A stretch of DNA of 64,000 nt from Aquabacterium lacunae (lineage in GTDB: Bacteria > Pseudomonadota > Gammaproteobacteria > Burkholderiales > Burkholderiaceae_C). Below the pieces are notes generated by a model, which saw only the letters and a list, made by a program, of their open reading frames with translations, did no database searches and was not told the DNA's origin. The translations under genes were made by a program, and so were the position numbers. Where the stretch lies: positions 490,492 through 554,491 of the forward strand of contig NZ_SIXI01000003.1 in NCBI RefSeq assembly GCF_004310865.1, in the 5' to 3' direction. Positions within the stretch are counted from its first letter, which is position 1. Every line of letters starts with the position of its first letter. This document shows positions 26,082 to 35,884 of the stretch, piece after piece.

Positions 26082-26924
26082 ATGGCCCAAGATCCGCGAC
26101 CCAAATCCAAGCCGGCACCCCGTCCGGTCCACAAAACCCCTCAGGCGCCTCGACAACGCGCCGCCACGCCGGCCGAACAGGCCTTGTCATGGGCCCATTC
26201 GGCACGTTTTTTCATCACGGCCGCCCGCATTGACCAGCTGCCGTTCAACGAGCTGCCCGAGATCGCCTTCGTGGGCCGCTCGAACGCCGGCAAGTCCACC
26301 GCCATCAACACCCTGGGGCAGCAGCGCCAGCTGGCTTATGCCTCCAAGATGCCGGGGCGCACGCAGCACATCAACCTGTTCCACCTGGGCCCGCGTGAGG
26401 CGCCCAACCAGGTCTGGGCCGACCTGCCGGGCTACGGCTATGCCGCGGTCGAACGCTCGGCCAAGCTGCGCTGGCAGGACGTGATGGCCCGCTACCTGGA
26501 AGTGCGCCGCAGCCTGTCGGCGGTGGTGCAGATGGTCGATTCGCGCCACGGCTTCACCGAACTCGACCTGCAGCTGCTGCAGTTCGTGGCCCCGCGCGTG
26601 CAGACCGGCGAAGTCAAGCTGCTGGTGCTGCTGACCAAGGCCGACAAGCTCAACCGCAAGGAAGGGGCCGAGGCGCTGCGCCAGGCCCAGGCGGCGCTGG
26701 GCGAGATGGCCTCGGAAGACGCGGACATCGGCGTCACGCTGTTCTCGGGCCTGAACAAGACCGGCGTGGGCGATGTGGCGCAGATCCTCCAGGGCTGGGC
26801 TGCCAGCCCCGAAGACGCCCTGCGCATCGCGCAGGAGCGCCAGGCCCTGAAAGAAGCCCAGGAAGGCCAGGAACCCCTGGCCGATGACGAAGGCACGCTG
26901 GGTGCCGACTTCGACGAGGGCTGA
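26082..26924 (+). CDS. engB: Ribosome biogenesis GTPase EngB
   Basis: A 280-residue GTPase of the YihA/YsxC family, needed for 50S subunit assembly. The G motifs are FVGRSNAGKST (G1, about residues 63-73), PGYGYA (G3, DLPGYGYA) and TKADKL (G4). It has a basic, Pro-rich N-terminal extension of about 40 residues and an acidic C-terminal tail of about 30 residues (EGQEPLADDEGT), both common in betaproteobacteria. It shares a 65-base divergent promoter region with the cytochrome gene. Confidence 0.94.
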   Translation: MAQDPRPKSKPAPRPVHKTPQAPRQRAATPAEQALSWAHSARFFITAARIDQLPFNELPEIAFVGRSNAGKSTAINTLGQQRQLAYASKMPGRTQHINLFHLGPREAPNQVWADLPGYGYAAVERSAKLRWQDVMARYLEVRRSLSAVVQMVDSRHGFTELDLQLLQFVAPRVQTGEVKLLVLLTKADKLNRKEGAEALRQAQAALGEMASEDADIGVTLFSGLNKTGVGDVAQILQGWAASPEDALRIAQERQALKEAQEGQEPLADDEGTLGADFDEG

Positions 26925-26957
26925 GGCCCTCTCGCTCAGGTTCCGATCAGGCCCTGA

Positions 26958-27869
26958 TCAGGCGCCCGTCAGGCGGGTCAGCGCTTCGCGGTACTTGGCC
27001 GCGGTGTGCTCGATCACGTCGGCGGGCAGCGCGGGCGACGGCGCCGTCTTGTCCCACAGCTGGCCATTCACGGTGGCCTGCTCCAGCCAGTCGCGCAGGA
27101 ACTGCTTGTCGTAGCTGGGCGGGTTCTGGCCGGCCGCAAAGGCGGCTTCGTAGCCTTCCACGGGCCAGAAGCGCGAGGAATCGGGGGTGAGCACCTCGTC
27201 CATCACGGTCAGGGTGCCTTGCTCGTCGAGGCCGAACTCGAACTTGGTGTCGGCAATGATGATGCCCTTGGTCAGGGCGTAGTCGGCCGCCTTTTTGTAC
27301 AGGGCAATGGCCAGCTCGCGCACCTTCTCGGCCATCTCGGCCCCGATGATCTCGCTCATCTTGTCGAACGAGATGTTTTCGTCGTGGTCCCCCACGTCGG
27401 CCTTGGTGGCCGGGGTGAAGATGGGCTCGGGCAGCTTGCTGGCGTTCTTCAGGCCGGCCGGCAGCTTCACGCCGCACACCATGCCGTTGTCCTGGTACTC
27501 CTTCCAGCCCGAACCGGCCAGGTAGCCGCGCACCACGGCTTCCACCGGCAGCGGCTTGAGCTTCTTGACCAGCATGGCGCGGCCCTCGACCTGGGCGCGC
27601 TCGTCGGCACTGACCACGCTGGCCGGGTCGTCGCCGGTCAGGTGGTTGGGGGCCACGTCTTTCAGCAGCTCGAACCAGAACAGGGCCATCTGCGTGAGCA
27701 GCGCACCCTTGCCGGGGATCGGCTCGCCCATGATGACGTCGTAGGCGCTGATGCGGTCCGAGGCCACCATGAGGATGCGGTCGTTGCCCACAGCGTAGTT
27801 GTCGCGCACCTTGCCACGAGCAAGCAGGGGCAGAGACTTCAGGGCGGAGGTGTGCAGGGCGTGGGTCAT
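26958..27869 (-). CDS. purC: SAICAR synthase
   Basis: PurC joins aspartate to CAIR with ATP in purine synthesis. The 303-residue protein is the longer yeast-like form. Motifs: [10 protein letters not shown] at the N-terminus, [25 protein letters not shown], and [12 protein letters not shown]. The track of the frame begins at a TTG at 27884, but ATG 27869 (MTHALHTS) is the more likely start; no clear Shine-Dalgarno sequence is present. It shares the pathway with purEK at 10.7-12.4 kb but is not linked to them. It is convergent with engB. Confidence 0.95.
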   Translation of the reverse strand: MTHALHTSALKSLPLLARGKVRDNYAVGNDRILMVASDRISAYDVIMGEPIPGKGALLTQMALFWFELLKDVAPNHLTGDDPASVVSADERAQVEGRAMLVKKLKPLPVEAVVRGYLAGSGWKEYQDNGMVCGVKLPAGLKNASKLPEPIFTPATKADVGDHDENISFDKMSEIIGAEMAEKVRELAIALYKKAADYALTKGIIIADTKFEFGLDEQGTLTVMDEVLTPDSSRFWPVEGYEAAFAAGQNPPSYDKQFLRDWLEQATVNGQLWDKTAPSPALPADVIEHTAAKYREALTRLTGA

Positions 27870-27931
27870 GTCGGCAGGCAGCAAGGTCGCAAAACCCGTA
27901 TTGTGCCGCCACCGTCACCCTCCCGTGCGCC

Positions 27932-28600
27932 TCAGGCGCCTGCGTGCCTGGCCTTGTTGGCGGCCATGGCGCGGGCCTGGTCGGCACGGCGATCGGCCTC
28001 GACCCTCTGGGCGGCCGGGCGCTCGCCGATGAACTTCATGTAGGCCTTCCAGTCGATGCCGGCGGCGGCCACCAGGTCTTCACCGTAGATGACCTTGCTG
28101 GCCAGAGCGGCCAGCGGCAGGCTCACGTGCACGGCACAGTCGGCCTGGGTGAAGCGGTCACCGGCGGCATAAGGGCTCAGCACCAGCAGCTGCTTGAGCG
28201 CGGCCAGCTTGGCCTGCAGGTCGGGCTTGACCCGGTCGATGAAGCTTTGCGGCAGCGTGCCGCCAAAAAAGGCCTGGGGATAGAGCTGGCGGGCGCACAG
28301 CTCGACATGCAGGTCCATGTAGGTGATGATCTCGCGCACCTTGGCCGCCTGCCAGGGGTCGGCCGGCATCAGCGGCGGGGTGGGCCATTGCGCCTCGATG
28401 TAGTCGAGGATGACCTGGCTTTCGCTCAGGAAGCCGTGCTCGGTCTCGATGTAGGGCACCTTGCCCAGGGGCGAGCGGTCTTCCTTGCCCTCTTTGCCGA
28501 AGTGCACCAGCACTTCTTCGAACGGCACGCCCTTTTCCAGCAGGGCCAGCTTGACCTTGTTGTAGTAGTTCGAGAGCGGGAATCCGTAAAGCTTGAGCAT
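27932..28600 (-). CDS. Glutathione S-transferase family protein
   Basis: A 222-residue soluble protein with an N-terminal thioredoxin-like GST domain (MLKLYGFPLSNYYNKVKLALLEKG, quoted here only in part: LYGFPLSNYYNKV) and an all-helical C-terminal domain. The GSH-binding GKVPYIETEHG segment with cis-Pro and the ESQVILDYIE segment are intact. The candidate catalytic residue near position 10 is Ser, as in zeta/theta-like classes. The substrate is unknown; detoxification is the general role. It is separated from purC by 62 bases on the same strand. Confidence 0.88.
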   Translation of the reverse strand: MLKLYGFPLSNYYNKVKLALLEKGVPFEEVLVHFGKEGKEDRSPLGKVPYIETEHGFLSESQVILDYIEAQWPTPPLMPADPWQAAKVREIITYMDLHVELCARQLYPQAFFGGTLPQSFIDRVKPDLQAKLAALKQLLVLSPYAAGDRFTQADCAVHVSLPLAALASKVIYGEDLVAAAGIDWKAYMKFIGERPAAQRVEADRRADQARAMAANKARHAGA

Positions 28601-28664
28601 GGGGGCGTCTCCAGTGAAAGGTGGGCATCGGGCGCAGCCCGTGGGCCAGGGTGCGTTCGCGCGT

Positions 28665-30611
28665 TCATCCTGCCACGTCGCTGCCTGTCGTGCGCACCCG
28701 CGCCAGCCAGGCGTCGAGGTCGGGCAGCACTTCGTTCAGGTCCAGCGGCTTGGTCCAGTAACCCTGGAAGCCCTGGGCTGAGGCACGGTCCATGGTGTCC
28801 TGCAGGGCATCGGCTGACACGCCGATGGCCGGCACTTGCGCGAGGCCCGGCAAGGCACGGATCTGCTGCAGCAGGGCCATGCCGTCGGTGTCGGGCAGGT
28901 GCATGTCGAGCAACAACAAGCCCGGCATGTGCTGCGCCAACCACTGCAAGGCCTCCTGGCCCGTGCCCACGCGCACCAGGGTGCAGTCGGGGCGAAGCTC
29001 CAGCACCGACTCCATGACCAGGGCATTGACGTCGTTGTCTTCCACGTACAGCACCAGGGCCTGAGCCTGTGCCGCATCAGGCACAGCCGCCTGCCGCAGA
29101 CCCAGCCCAGCGGACATGGCCACCTCGGAGGGCGACGCTGGCGTGGTCAGTGGCAAGGTCAGACGGAAACAGGCCCCGCCACCCGGTCGGTTGGTGACCT
29201 GCAGCCGCCCGGACATCATTTCGACCAGGCCGCGCGTGATGGCCAGCCCCAACCCCGCCCCCTCAATGCCCGTGCGCTCGGCACCCAATCGGTTGAAGGG
29301 CTCGAACAGCAGGCCCAACTGTTCGGCGGTGAAACCAGGCCCACGATCGAGCACCTCCAGGCTCAGCGCCCCGCCGTCAGCCCGCCAGCGCACCTCGGCT
29401 TGCCCGGCGCTCGCTCCGTACTTGATGGCGTTGCTGAGCAGGTTGGTCAGGCATTGCAGCAGGCGGTGCCGGTCGGCCAGGCACCACAGGGGCTCGGGCG
29501 ACTCGCCCTGCACCACCACCCGGACCCCTCGGGTCTGGGCCTGGGGCACCAGCCACTGCACAGACTCATCGACCAGTTCGGCCACAGCCACCGGGGCCAG
29601 ACTCAGGCGCAGACCGCCGGCCTGCATGCGGGTGATGTCGAGCACCTCGTCCACCAGTTGCAGCAAGGTGCGCCCCGCCTGCTCGATGCGGTGCACACGG
29701 TCCCGGTGCACGGGCGCCTGCACGCCCACCCCCGGGGCCAGCAACAGCTGCGCAAAGCCCAGGATGCCATTGAGCGGGGTGCGCAACTCGTGGCTCACAC
29801 GGGCCAGGAATTCGTGGCGAGCGCGGTGCAGCCGTTCGGTGGCTTCGCGTTCGGCCACCTGGGCCTGCAAGCGCTTGCGCTCGGTCACGTCGGCCGTGTA
29901 GCCATGCCACAGCACGCCGCCATCGGGCTGCGCGTGGGGTGACGCGTGGGTTTCGCGCCAGCCCTCGCCTTCGGGCAGCAGCACCCGGTACTCGGCCCGC
30001 CAAGGGCTGAGCTGGCGGGCCGATTCGGCCAGGTCCTCGGCCACCTGGGCACGATCGTCAGGATGCAGGCTGCGCCACCAGGGGGCCGCATCGTCCACCA
30101 CGCTCATGGGAGGCAGGCCGTGCATCTGCCGCAACTGGTCACTGGCATAGGGAAAGCTCCAGTGCCCAGCGGCGCTGCGCCGCATTTCGAACAGCAGGCC
30201 GGGCACCTGCTCGGCCGCCCGCTTGGCACTGAGCAGCTGCTCTTCCAGGCGCCGGCGCTCGCGCCAAGGGAAAAACACAAACTGGATGCGGCCGTCTGTG
30301 CCCGGCTGGCCCGGCAGGTAACGGGCCTTGATCAGCACGTCGAGGCGCTGTCCAGCCTCCGTGAGCACCGACATGGAGAGCTCGGCCAGCTCGCCATGCA
30401 GCTTGAGCAGGGGCAACAGATAGGAGTGGTAAAGCAGCCGGGCGGCCGGGGTCAACACCTGGTCGATGCTCCGGGCCTGCAGGCCCGCCAGCCCGTACCC
30501 CAGCATGTCGCACAGGGCCTGGTTCGCACGCAGGATCTGCCCACGGTCCGTGACCAGCATCAAGCCCACCGGCACATCGTCAATGTGCCAACCCTCGTTG
30601 GCGCTGTGCAT
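28665..30611 (-). CDS. PAS-PAS hybrid sensor histidine kinase with receiver domain
   Basis: A 648-residue soluble kinase. A PAS domain at about residues 10-100 (VGLMLVTDRGQILRANQAL) is followed by a second PAS/PAC region (about 150-245), the HisKA dimer helix with His274 (RVSHELRTPLNG), the ATPase (NLLSNAIKYG, DRGPGF, GLGLAI), and a C-terminal receiver (about 520-635; LLLLDMHLPDTDG). There are no membrane segments. ATG 30611 overlaps the rsbQ-like stop by one base (TGATG), so the hydrolase and kinase are coupled, matching the RsbQ-PAS sensing pair known in other bacteria. The receiver implies an internal phosphorelay to an unlinked partner. Confidence 0.9.
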   Translation of the reverse strand: MHSANEGWHIDDVPVGLMLVTDRGQILRANQALCDMLGYGLAGLQARSIDQVLTPAARLLYHSYLLPLLKLHGELAELSMSVLTEAGQRLDVLIKARYLPGQPGTDGRIQFVFFPWRERRRLEEQLLSAKRAAEQVPGLLFEMRRSAAGHWSFPYASDQLRQMHGLPPMSVVDDAAPWWRSLHPDDRAQVAEDLAESARQLSPWRAEYRVLLPEGEGWRETHASPHAQPDGGVLWHGYTADVTERKRLQAQVAEREATERLHRARHEFLARVSHELRTPLNGILGFAQLLLAPGVGVQAPVHRDRVHRIEQAGRTLLQLVDEVLDITRMQAGGLRLSLAPVAVAELVDESVQWLVPQAQTRGVRVVVQGESPEPLWCLADRHRLLQCLTNLLSNAIKYGASAGQAEVRWRADGGALSLEVLDRGPGFTAEQLGLLFEPFNRLGAERTGIEGAGLGLAITRGLVEMMSGRLQVTNRPGGGACFRLTLPLTTPASPSEVAMSAGLGLRQAAVPDAAQAQALVLYVEDNDVNALVMESVLELRPDCTLVRVGTGQEALQWLAQHMPGLLLLDMHLPDTDGMALLQQIRALPGLAQVPAIGVSADALQDTMDRASAQGFQGYWTKPLDLNEVLPDLDAWLARVRTTGSDVAG

Positions 30612-31426
30612 CAACGGCTGTCAGTCTGCAGGTAATGCCGCAGCACCTCGATGGTTTCCTGCGGGTGGCTCATGTGCGGACAGTGCCCTGTGGCCTGCAG
30701 TTGCACCAGGGTGCTGCGCGGCAGGTGTTGATGCACATAGTGCCCTACAGACTCCGGGGCGATGGCGTCGTCGCTGCACTGCATCACCAGCACGGGCACC
30801 GGCACGTGGGGCAGGTCGGCCCGGTTGTCGCCGAAGAAGACCAGGCGAGCGAAACGCTGGCCGATGGCGGGGTCACCTGCACAAAAGCTGTTGGCCAGTT
30901 CCTGGCTGAGCTCCTGCCGGTCGGTGTTCTGCATCACGACGGGCGCCAGGTAATTCGCCCAGCCGATCATGTTGCTCTCCATCATGCCCAGCAGGCCCTC
31001 GATGTCGGCCGCCTCGAACCCTCCATGGTAGTGCGGCGGATCATTGATGTAGCGGGCCGACGGGCCGACCATCACGAGGTGAGCGAACAGTTCGGGTCGC
31101 GCAATGGCTGCGAGTGCACCGATCATGCTGCTGACCGAATGGCCCACAAACACCACCTGTTGCAGCCCCAAGGCATCACACACGTCGATCAGGTCCTGTG
31201 CATAGCCGTTGAGGGAGGCATACCGCTGGGGATTCCAAGCCGAGGCGTCCGAGCGCCCACACCCGACATAGTCAAACAGCACGACGCGGTGATCACGGGC
31301 CAGGTCGGGTGCGACGAAACGCCACATCTGCTGGTCACAGCCGAACCCATGCGCGAACACCAGGGTTTGCGCCCCCTCGCCCATCACGGTCACGTGGTTG
31401 CGCTCAAGGACAGTGGTGGTCGACAT
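30611..31426 (-). CDS. RsbQ-like alpha/beta hydrolase sensor
   Basis: A 271-residue alpha/beta hydrolase strongly resembling Bacillus subtilis RsbQ across its length (GHSVSSMIG, MVGPSARYINDPPHYHGGF, MMESNMIGWANY, GHCPHMSHP). The triad is S97, the Asp of CSDDAIAP and the His of GHCPH. RsbQ binds and cleaves an unknown hydrophobic small molecule and signals to the PAS domain of RsbP; plant KAI2/D14 hormone receptors share the fold. Here the partner is a PAS histidine kinase directly downstream, coupled by overlap. ATG 31426 has GGGAG six bases upstream; the longer frame upstream is rejected. Confidence 0.9.
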   Translation of the reverse strand: MSTTTVLERNHVTVMGEGAQTLVFAHGFGCDQQMWRFVAPDLARDHRVVLFDYVGCGRSDASAWNPQRYASLNGYAQDLIDVCDALGLQQVVFVGHSVSSMIGALAAIARPELFAHLVMVGPSARYINDPPHYHGGFEAADIEGLLGMMESNMIGWANYLAPVVMQNTDRQELSQELANSFCAGDPAIGQRFARLVFFGDNRADLPHVPVPVLVMQCSDDAIAPESVGHYVHQHLPRSTLVQLQATGHCPHMSHPQETIEVLRHYLQTDSR

Positions 31427-31516
31427 GCAAGCTCCCGGGCATGGCCCGTTCAGCAACATGCTCCGGGCTCGGTATGTGCCGGATATTGTCGGTGCCGCAC
31501 CAGCCCACCGTCCAAT

Positions 31517-31546
31517 GGCCCCAATACCTGGCGGGGTATTGGGGCC
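31517..31546. repeat. Perfect 12-bp inverted repeat between lipase and rsbQ-like gene
   Basis: GGCCCCAATACC-TGGCGG-GGTATTGGGGCC, perfect 12-bp arms and a 6-base loop, starting 7 bases after the lipase stop codon (minus strand). No U tract follows on either strand, so it may act as a weak terminator, an RNA-stabilising hairpin for the lipase message, or a binding site. Confidence 0.65.
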
Positions 31547-31553
31547 TGTCCGT

Positions 31554-32492
31554 TCAAAGACCCAGCAGCTTGAGCCGGTTGGCATGCGTGCGGTAGGTGG
31601 CCACGGGCGCAGCGCCCCACCCCACCAGCCCGGCCAGCTGGTTGACGGTGTGAAAATGGTTCATGGGGTAGTTGTTGCGCAGCACACGGCCCAGGTGGGC
31701 CGAGCACTGCCCGACCAGCCCGTCATTGGGCTTGCCCTTGAAGGCCAGCCCCGTGAGGGTCATGGCGTAGTCGAACGGGTTCAGCGGGTTGTAGAACTGG
31801 CCAATGCCTGTCCACGAGTAGTACCGAATGCCCTGAACCACCGGGGCACCTTCGCCGCAATCGGAAGCCGGCACCGCCGCCGGGAAGCGCCGGTTGAAAT
31901 CGGCCGCGCCCGCGCTGTTGAGCGAGGCCAGCCCGCCCAGCGAGTTCTGGGGCAGTTCGGGATGCCCCGACAAGATGGCCTCGAGCTTGCCCACGCCATT
32001 GACCACCGACGACAGCACCGTGGTGAACTGCGGGCCTGCGGTGTCCGAGGTCTGCTGGATGAGGTCGGCCACGTCCGAGCCCTTGTTCGGACCCGACACT
32101 GCCGTGACCGAGGCCACCCAGTCGGGTCGCACGGCCGCCACGTAACGCGACGACTGGCTGCCATGGCTGTGTCCGATCAGGTGCACCTTCTTGGCGCCGG
32201 TCAGGGCGCGGATCTGCTCGACCTGTCGCAGCAATTGTTCGCCACGCACTTCCGAGCTGTTGAAGGCCGACACGGCCGTCACGTGCACATCGGCACCATG
32301 CTTGCGCAGGTCGTCCGGGATGCCATGCCAGTACTGCACCGGGCCCATCTGGTCGAATCCGGCCATGCCGTGGGCAAGCACGATGGGGTAACGGGTGCGG
32401 GCATAGCCGCCGGTGTCGGTGGCCTGGGCCTGGGGCGCCAGCACGGCCAGGGCCAGCAGGGGGGCGGTCAGCATCAGCGGCGAACGGGTCAT
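31554..32492 (-). CDS. Secreted triacylglycerol lipase (family I.1/I.2)
   Basis: A 312-residue extracellular lipase with a signal peptide (cut after AQA, residue 24). The triad is S109 in GHSHGS, D257 in NDGLVG and H279 in MNHFH. C212 and C263 fit the single disulfide of Pseudomonas/Burkholderia family I.1 and I.2 lipases, and the Ca2+-binding Asp region is present. These lipases normally need the membrane foldase Lif encoded just downstream; no lif gene follows here, and the next gene is RsbQ-like. Export would be Sec plus type II secretion. Confidence 0.92.
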   Translation of the reverse strand: MTRSPLMLTAPLLALAVLAPQAQATDTGGYARTRYPIVLAHGMAGFDQMGPVQYWHGIPDDLRKHGADVHVTAVSAFNSSEVRGEQLLRQVEQIRALTGAKKVHLIGHSHGSQSSRYVAAVRPDWVASVTAVSGPNKGSDVADLIQQTSDTAGPQFTTVLSSVVNGVGKLEAILSGHPELPQNSLGGLASLNSAGAADFNRRFPAAVPASDCGEGAPVVQGIRYYSWTGIGQFYNPLNPFDYAMTLTGLAFKGKPNDGLVGQCSAHLGRVLRNNYPMNHFHTVNQLAGLVGWGAAPVATYRTHANRLKLLGL

Positions 32493-32675
32493 CGGGGTCT
32501 CCTCATCAGGTGTGGGAACGCCCGAAAATTCTCGATCGCAGACAATGCAATCGAATTAACGTTTCGCGACAGACAAGGGGCCAAACACGCCACGCCGTGG
32601 CGAAGGCGATGCAAACGTCACGAAAGGGCCCTGGGGTGGCTCAGGGTTCTCACGAGGGCCACACTCAGGCACAAC

Positions 32676-32698
32676 AAAAAGCCGCCCCGTGGGGCGGC
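32676..32698 (-). terminator. Intrinsic terminator of fba
   Basis: On the minus strand a GCCGCCC/GGGCGGC stem (32681-32698) is followed by five U, then GUUGU. It lies 26 bases after the fba stop at 32724. Confidence 0.88.
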
Positions 32699-32723
32699 TG
32701 GATGCTCATGCAGGCACCGAGGC

Positions 32724-33788
32724 TCAGGCCACGACCTGGGCCAGCTTGCCGCTGGCATAGGCGGCGGCGATGTCCACCAGGCTCACGGGCTTGATCTTGC
32801 CGGCCTGGCCTTCGCAACCGAACTCCAGGTAACGCTGCTTGCACACCTGCTTGGCGGCTTCGCGGGCGGGCTTGAGCCACTCGCGGGCGTCGAACTTGTC
32901 CGGGTTCTCGAACATGAACTTGCGCACGGCACCGGTCATGGCCAGGCGGATGTCGGTGTCGATGTTGATCTTGCGCACGCCGAACTTGATGGCTTCCTGG
33001 ATTTCCTCGACGGGCACGCCGTAGGTTTCCTTCATCTTGCCGCCGTACTGGTTGATGATGGCCAGCAGCTCTTGCGGCACCGACGACGAACCGTGCATCA
33101 CCAGGTGGGTGTTGGGGATCCGGGCGTGGATTTCCTTGACGCGGCTGATGGCCAGGATGTCACCGGTGGGCTTGCGCGAGAACTTGTAGGCGCCATGGCT
33201 GGTGCCAATCGCAATGGCCAGGGCGTCCAGCTGGGTTTCACGCACGAACACGGCGGCCTCTTCGGGGTCGGTCAGCATCTGGCTGTGGTCCAGCTTGCCT
33301 TCGGCGCCGATGCCGTCTTCTTCGCCGGCTTCACCGGTTTCCAGGTTGCCCAGGCAGCCCAGTTCGCCTTCGACGGTCACGCCCACCTTGTGGGCCATCT
33401 CGACCACCTTGCGGGTCACGTCGACGTTGTACTCGAACGAAGCCGGGGTCTTGCCGTCTTCCATCAGCGAGCCGTCCATCATCACCGAGCCGAAGCCCAG
33501 GTCGATGGCGCCCTGGCACACCTTGGGGCTGGTGCCGTGGTCCTGGTGCATCACCAGGGGGATGTGGGGGTAGGCTTCGACAGCGGCCTGGATCAGGTGC
33601 TTGATGAAGCTCTCGCCAGCGTACTTGCGGGCACCGGCGCTGGCCTGCAGGATCACGGGAGCACCGACTTCGTCGGCAGCGGCCATCACGGCCTGCACCT
33701 GCTCCAGGTTGTTGACGTTGAAAGCCGGAATGCCGTAGCCGTTTTCGGCGGCATGGTCCAGCAGCTGGCGCATGGAAACGAGTGCCAT
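32724..33788 (-). CDS. fba: Fructose-bisphosphate aldolase class II
   Basis: A Zn-dependent aldolase that splits fructose 1,6-bisphosphate in glycolysis and makes it in gluconeogenesis. The 354-residue length and motifs match the class IIB/Calvin-cycle-type betaproteobacterial enzyme: HQDHGTS with zinc-binding His residues, [23 protein letters not shown], and GTSHGAYKF. It acts beside Pyk and Pgk, also in this window but not in one operon with it. It has its own terminator. Confidence 0.96.
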   Translation of the reverse strand: MALVSMRQLLDHAAENGYGIPAFNVNNLEQVQAVMAAADEVGAPVILQASAGARKYAGESFIKHLIQAAVEAYPHIPLVMHQDHGTSPKVCQGAIDLGFGSVMMDGSLMEDGKTPASFEYNVDVTRKVVEMAHKVGVTVEGELGCLGNLETGEAGEEDGIGAEGKLDHSQMLTDPEEAAVFVRETQLDALAIAIGTSHGAYKFSRKPTGDILAISRVKEIHARIPNTHLVMHGSSSVPQELLAIINQYGGKMKETYGVPVEEIQEAIKFGVRKINIDTDIRLAMTGAVRKFMFENPDKFDAREWLKPAREAAKQVCKQRYLEFGCEGQAGKIKPVSLVDIAAAYASGKLAQVVA

Positions 33789-34027
33789 GTGGATCCCCAG
33801 AAAAGTTGATGAAAGACGGGTAGGTTCGTGGTCGGGCGGATTCTAACGAGCCCAGATGAGGCCGGCCCACCACAACCGAATGGGCACGCAGCAGCCGATC
33901 TGGCGCAAACCGCCAGCTTCACGCCTCTTTTTGTGGAGAATGTCACACAGAAATCCGCAGAATGCGGCTGCGGGCACCCCCCTTGTGTGCAGGGTGCCTG
34001 TTGCCTGTGGTGGGCTGCCTGTTGTCC

Positions 34028-35884
34028 ATGACCCCTCCTCACACTCAAAGCCGCTTGCCACCCATCGACCGTTCGCTTCGTCAGGCGATCCGGGCTGAAC
34101 AGGTGCGGATGCTGCTCGGGCACGCCAGTGTGGTCACTGTGCTGGCCACGGGCTTTGCTTGCCTTCTGGCCTATTACGCAGCCAGCCATGTGCCGCCTGA
34201 GCAGGTGCACCTGTGGCTGGCGCTGAAAGTGCTGGTCACGCTGCCGCGCATCGCACACGCCGAATGGTTCCGTCGCCACAAGGTGGCGCCAGATCGCCGC
34301 ACGCTGAAGATGGTGACGGGCCTGCTGCTGCTCGACGGCCTGGCCTGGGGTCTCGCGGGCATCATGCTGATCCCGCTGCACGACCAGCAAAATGCCACGT
34401 TCATCAGCGCCTGCCTGATGGGCGTGGCCTCGGTGGCCACCTTCACGCTGCATGCCCACTGGGTGGCCAACCTGGCCTATTGCGTGCCCATGATCGTGCC
34501 GGCTGCGCTGCACCTGATGTCCCGCCAAGACGCCTTTGGCTATGTGGGGGGCAGTGCGCTGCTGCTGTTCCTGTCGGTGCTGATGCTGGTGTCTCGACGC
34601 GCCCACCGCAACATCGGCGAGATGCTGTGGCGCCGTTTCCTGATGGACCGCGTGGTGGCCGACAAGGAGGAGGCTCTGCGGCAGTCCGAGCGACAGCACG
34701 CGATCAAGAGCCAGTTCGTGGCCACCATGAGCCACGAACTGCGCACCCCACTGCACGGCATCCTGGGCGTGACACGCCTGCTGCTGGAAGACCACCCGGG
34801 CCCCCAGAGCAAGGACCGGCTGGGGCTGGTGCTGCGCTCCGGCGAGCACCTGTTGTCCATCATCAACCACATCCTCGATTTCTCGCGCATCGACGCCGGG
34901 CACCTGACCATCGAGAGCCAGCCCTTTGACCTTGACGCGCTGCTGGAAGACGTGGTCAACCTCACGGCCATCAATGCACAAGCCCGTCAGCTCACGCTCA
35001 AGGGGCACCTTCAGCTGCCCAAGCCCTGCTGGGTGCTGGGCGATGCGCCCCGTGTTCGTCAGGTCATCCTGAACCTGGTGGGCAATGCCATCAAGTTCAC
35101 CGAAAAGGGCGGCATCGACCTGCGCGCCTTCCGTCACCCCGAGAGCGGGCTGATCGTGGTGCAGGTGCGCGACACGGGCGTGGGCATCGCGCCGGACGAC
35201 CTGCGCGCCATCTTCGACCCTTACCGACAGGCCGGTAACGCCGTCGGCATGGCCGTGGGCGGCACCGGTCTGGGCCTGACCATTTCGCGCGAGATCAGCC
35301 GGGCCATGGGCGGTGACATCACGTGCACCAGCGCCGTGGGGCAAGGCTCGACCTTCGAGTTCAGCGCCTACCTGCCGCCCACGGAGTCGCCACAATCGAA
35401 TCCGAATCTGCGCCGGACCCTCAACAAGCCCGGCCTGTTCAACGACGCCGGGCACAGCGAGATGCCCTCAGGCCCGCTGCAAGGCACCATCTTGCTGGCC
35501 GAAGACAACGACGTGAACGCCCTGATCGTGCAATCCCAGCTGGAACAACTGGGCCTGGAAGTGATCCATGCGCACAACGGACAGCAGGCCCTGAGCCGGC
35601 TGACCGATGCCACGCAAGCCAGACCCGACCTGGTGCTGATGGACTGCCAGATGCCCGTGATGGACGGCTTCGAGGCCACCCGACGCCTGCGCCAGCACGA
35701 GGCCCTCAACCGCCTGCCGCGCCTGCCCGTGGTGGCGCTGACCGCCAGCGCCATGGCCGAGGACAACGCCCGCTGCCTGAGCGCAGGCATGGACGCCCAC
35801 TTGCCCAAGCCCTTCGAAGACGCCGACCTGGTGCGCCTGCTGTCGAGCTATCTGCAGCGTGCTCAGGGCGCCGCGACGACCTGA
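34028..35884 (+). CDS. Membrane hybrid histidine kinase with receiver
   Basis: A 618-residue sensor kinase. Residues 25-195 hold about six hydrophobic helices with no recognised ligand domain. Then come HisKA with H236 (ATMSHELRTPLHG), the ATPase (NLVGNAIKFTEKGG, VRDTGVGIAPDD, GTGLGLTISREI) and a C-terminal receiver with phospho-acceptor D539 (LVLMDCQMPVMDG). The frame can also open at 33962; ATG 34028 is chosen because the extra residues look like a spurious Cys/Leu-rich leader, but neither start has a clear ribosome-binding site. No response regulator is adjacent. It overlaps the convergent acyltransferase by 22 bases. Confidence 0.9.
   Translation: MTPPHTQSRLPPIDRSLRQAIRAEQVRMLLGHASVVTVLATGFACLLAYYAASHVPPEQVHLWLALKVLVTLPRIAHAEWFRRHKVAPDRRTLKMVTGLLLLDGLAWGLAGIMLIPLHDQQNATFISACLMGVASVATFTLHAHWVANLAYCVPMIVPAALHLMSRQDAFGYVGGSALLLFLSVLMLVSRRAHRNIGEMLWRRFLMDRVVADKEEALRQSERQHAIKSQFVATMSHELRTPLHGILGVTRLLLEDHPGPQSKDRLGLVLRSGEHLLSIINHILDFSRIDAGHLTIESQPFDLDALLEDVVNLTAINAQARQLTLKGHLQLPKPCWVLGDAPRVRQVILNLVGNAIKFTEKGGIDLRAFRHPESGLIVVQVRDTGVGIAPDDLRAIFDPYRQAGNAVGMAVGGTGLGLTISREISRAMGGDITCTSAVGQGSTFEFSAYLPPTESPQSNPNLRRTLNKPGLFNDAGHSEMPSGPLQGTILLAEDNDVNALIVQSQLEQLGLEVIHAHNGQQALSRLTDATQARPDLVLMDCQMPVMDGFEATRRLRQHEALNRLPRLPVVALTASAMAEDNARCLSAGMDAHLPKPFEDADLVRLLSSYLQRAQGAATT

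Noticed and set aside
26925..26957. GAGGGC/GCCCTC dyad between engB and purC as a terminator
   Set aside because: The stem is short, includes the engB stop and has no U tract.
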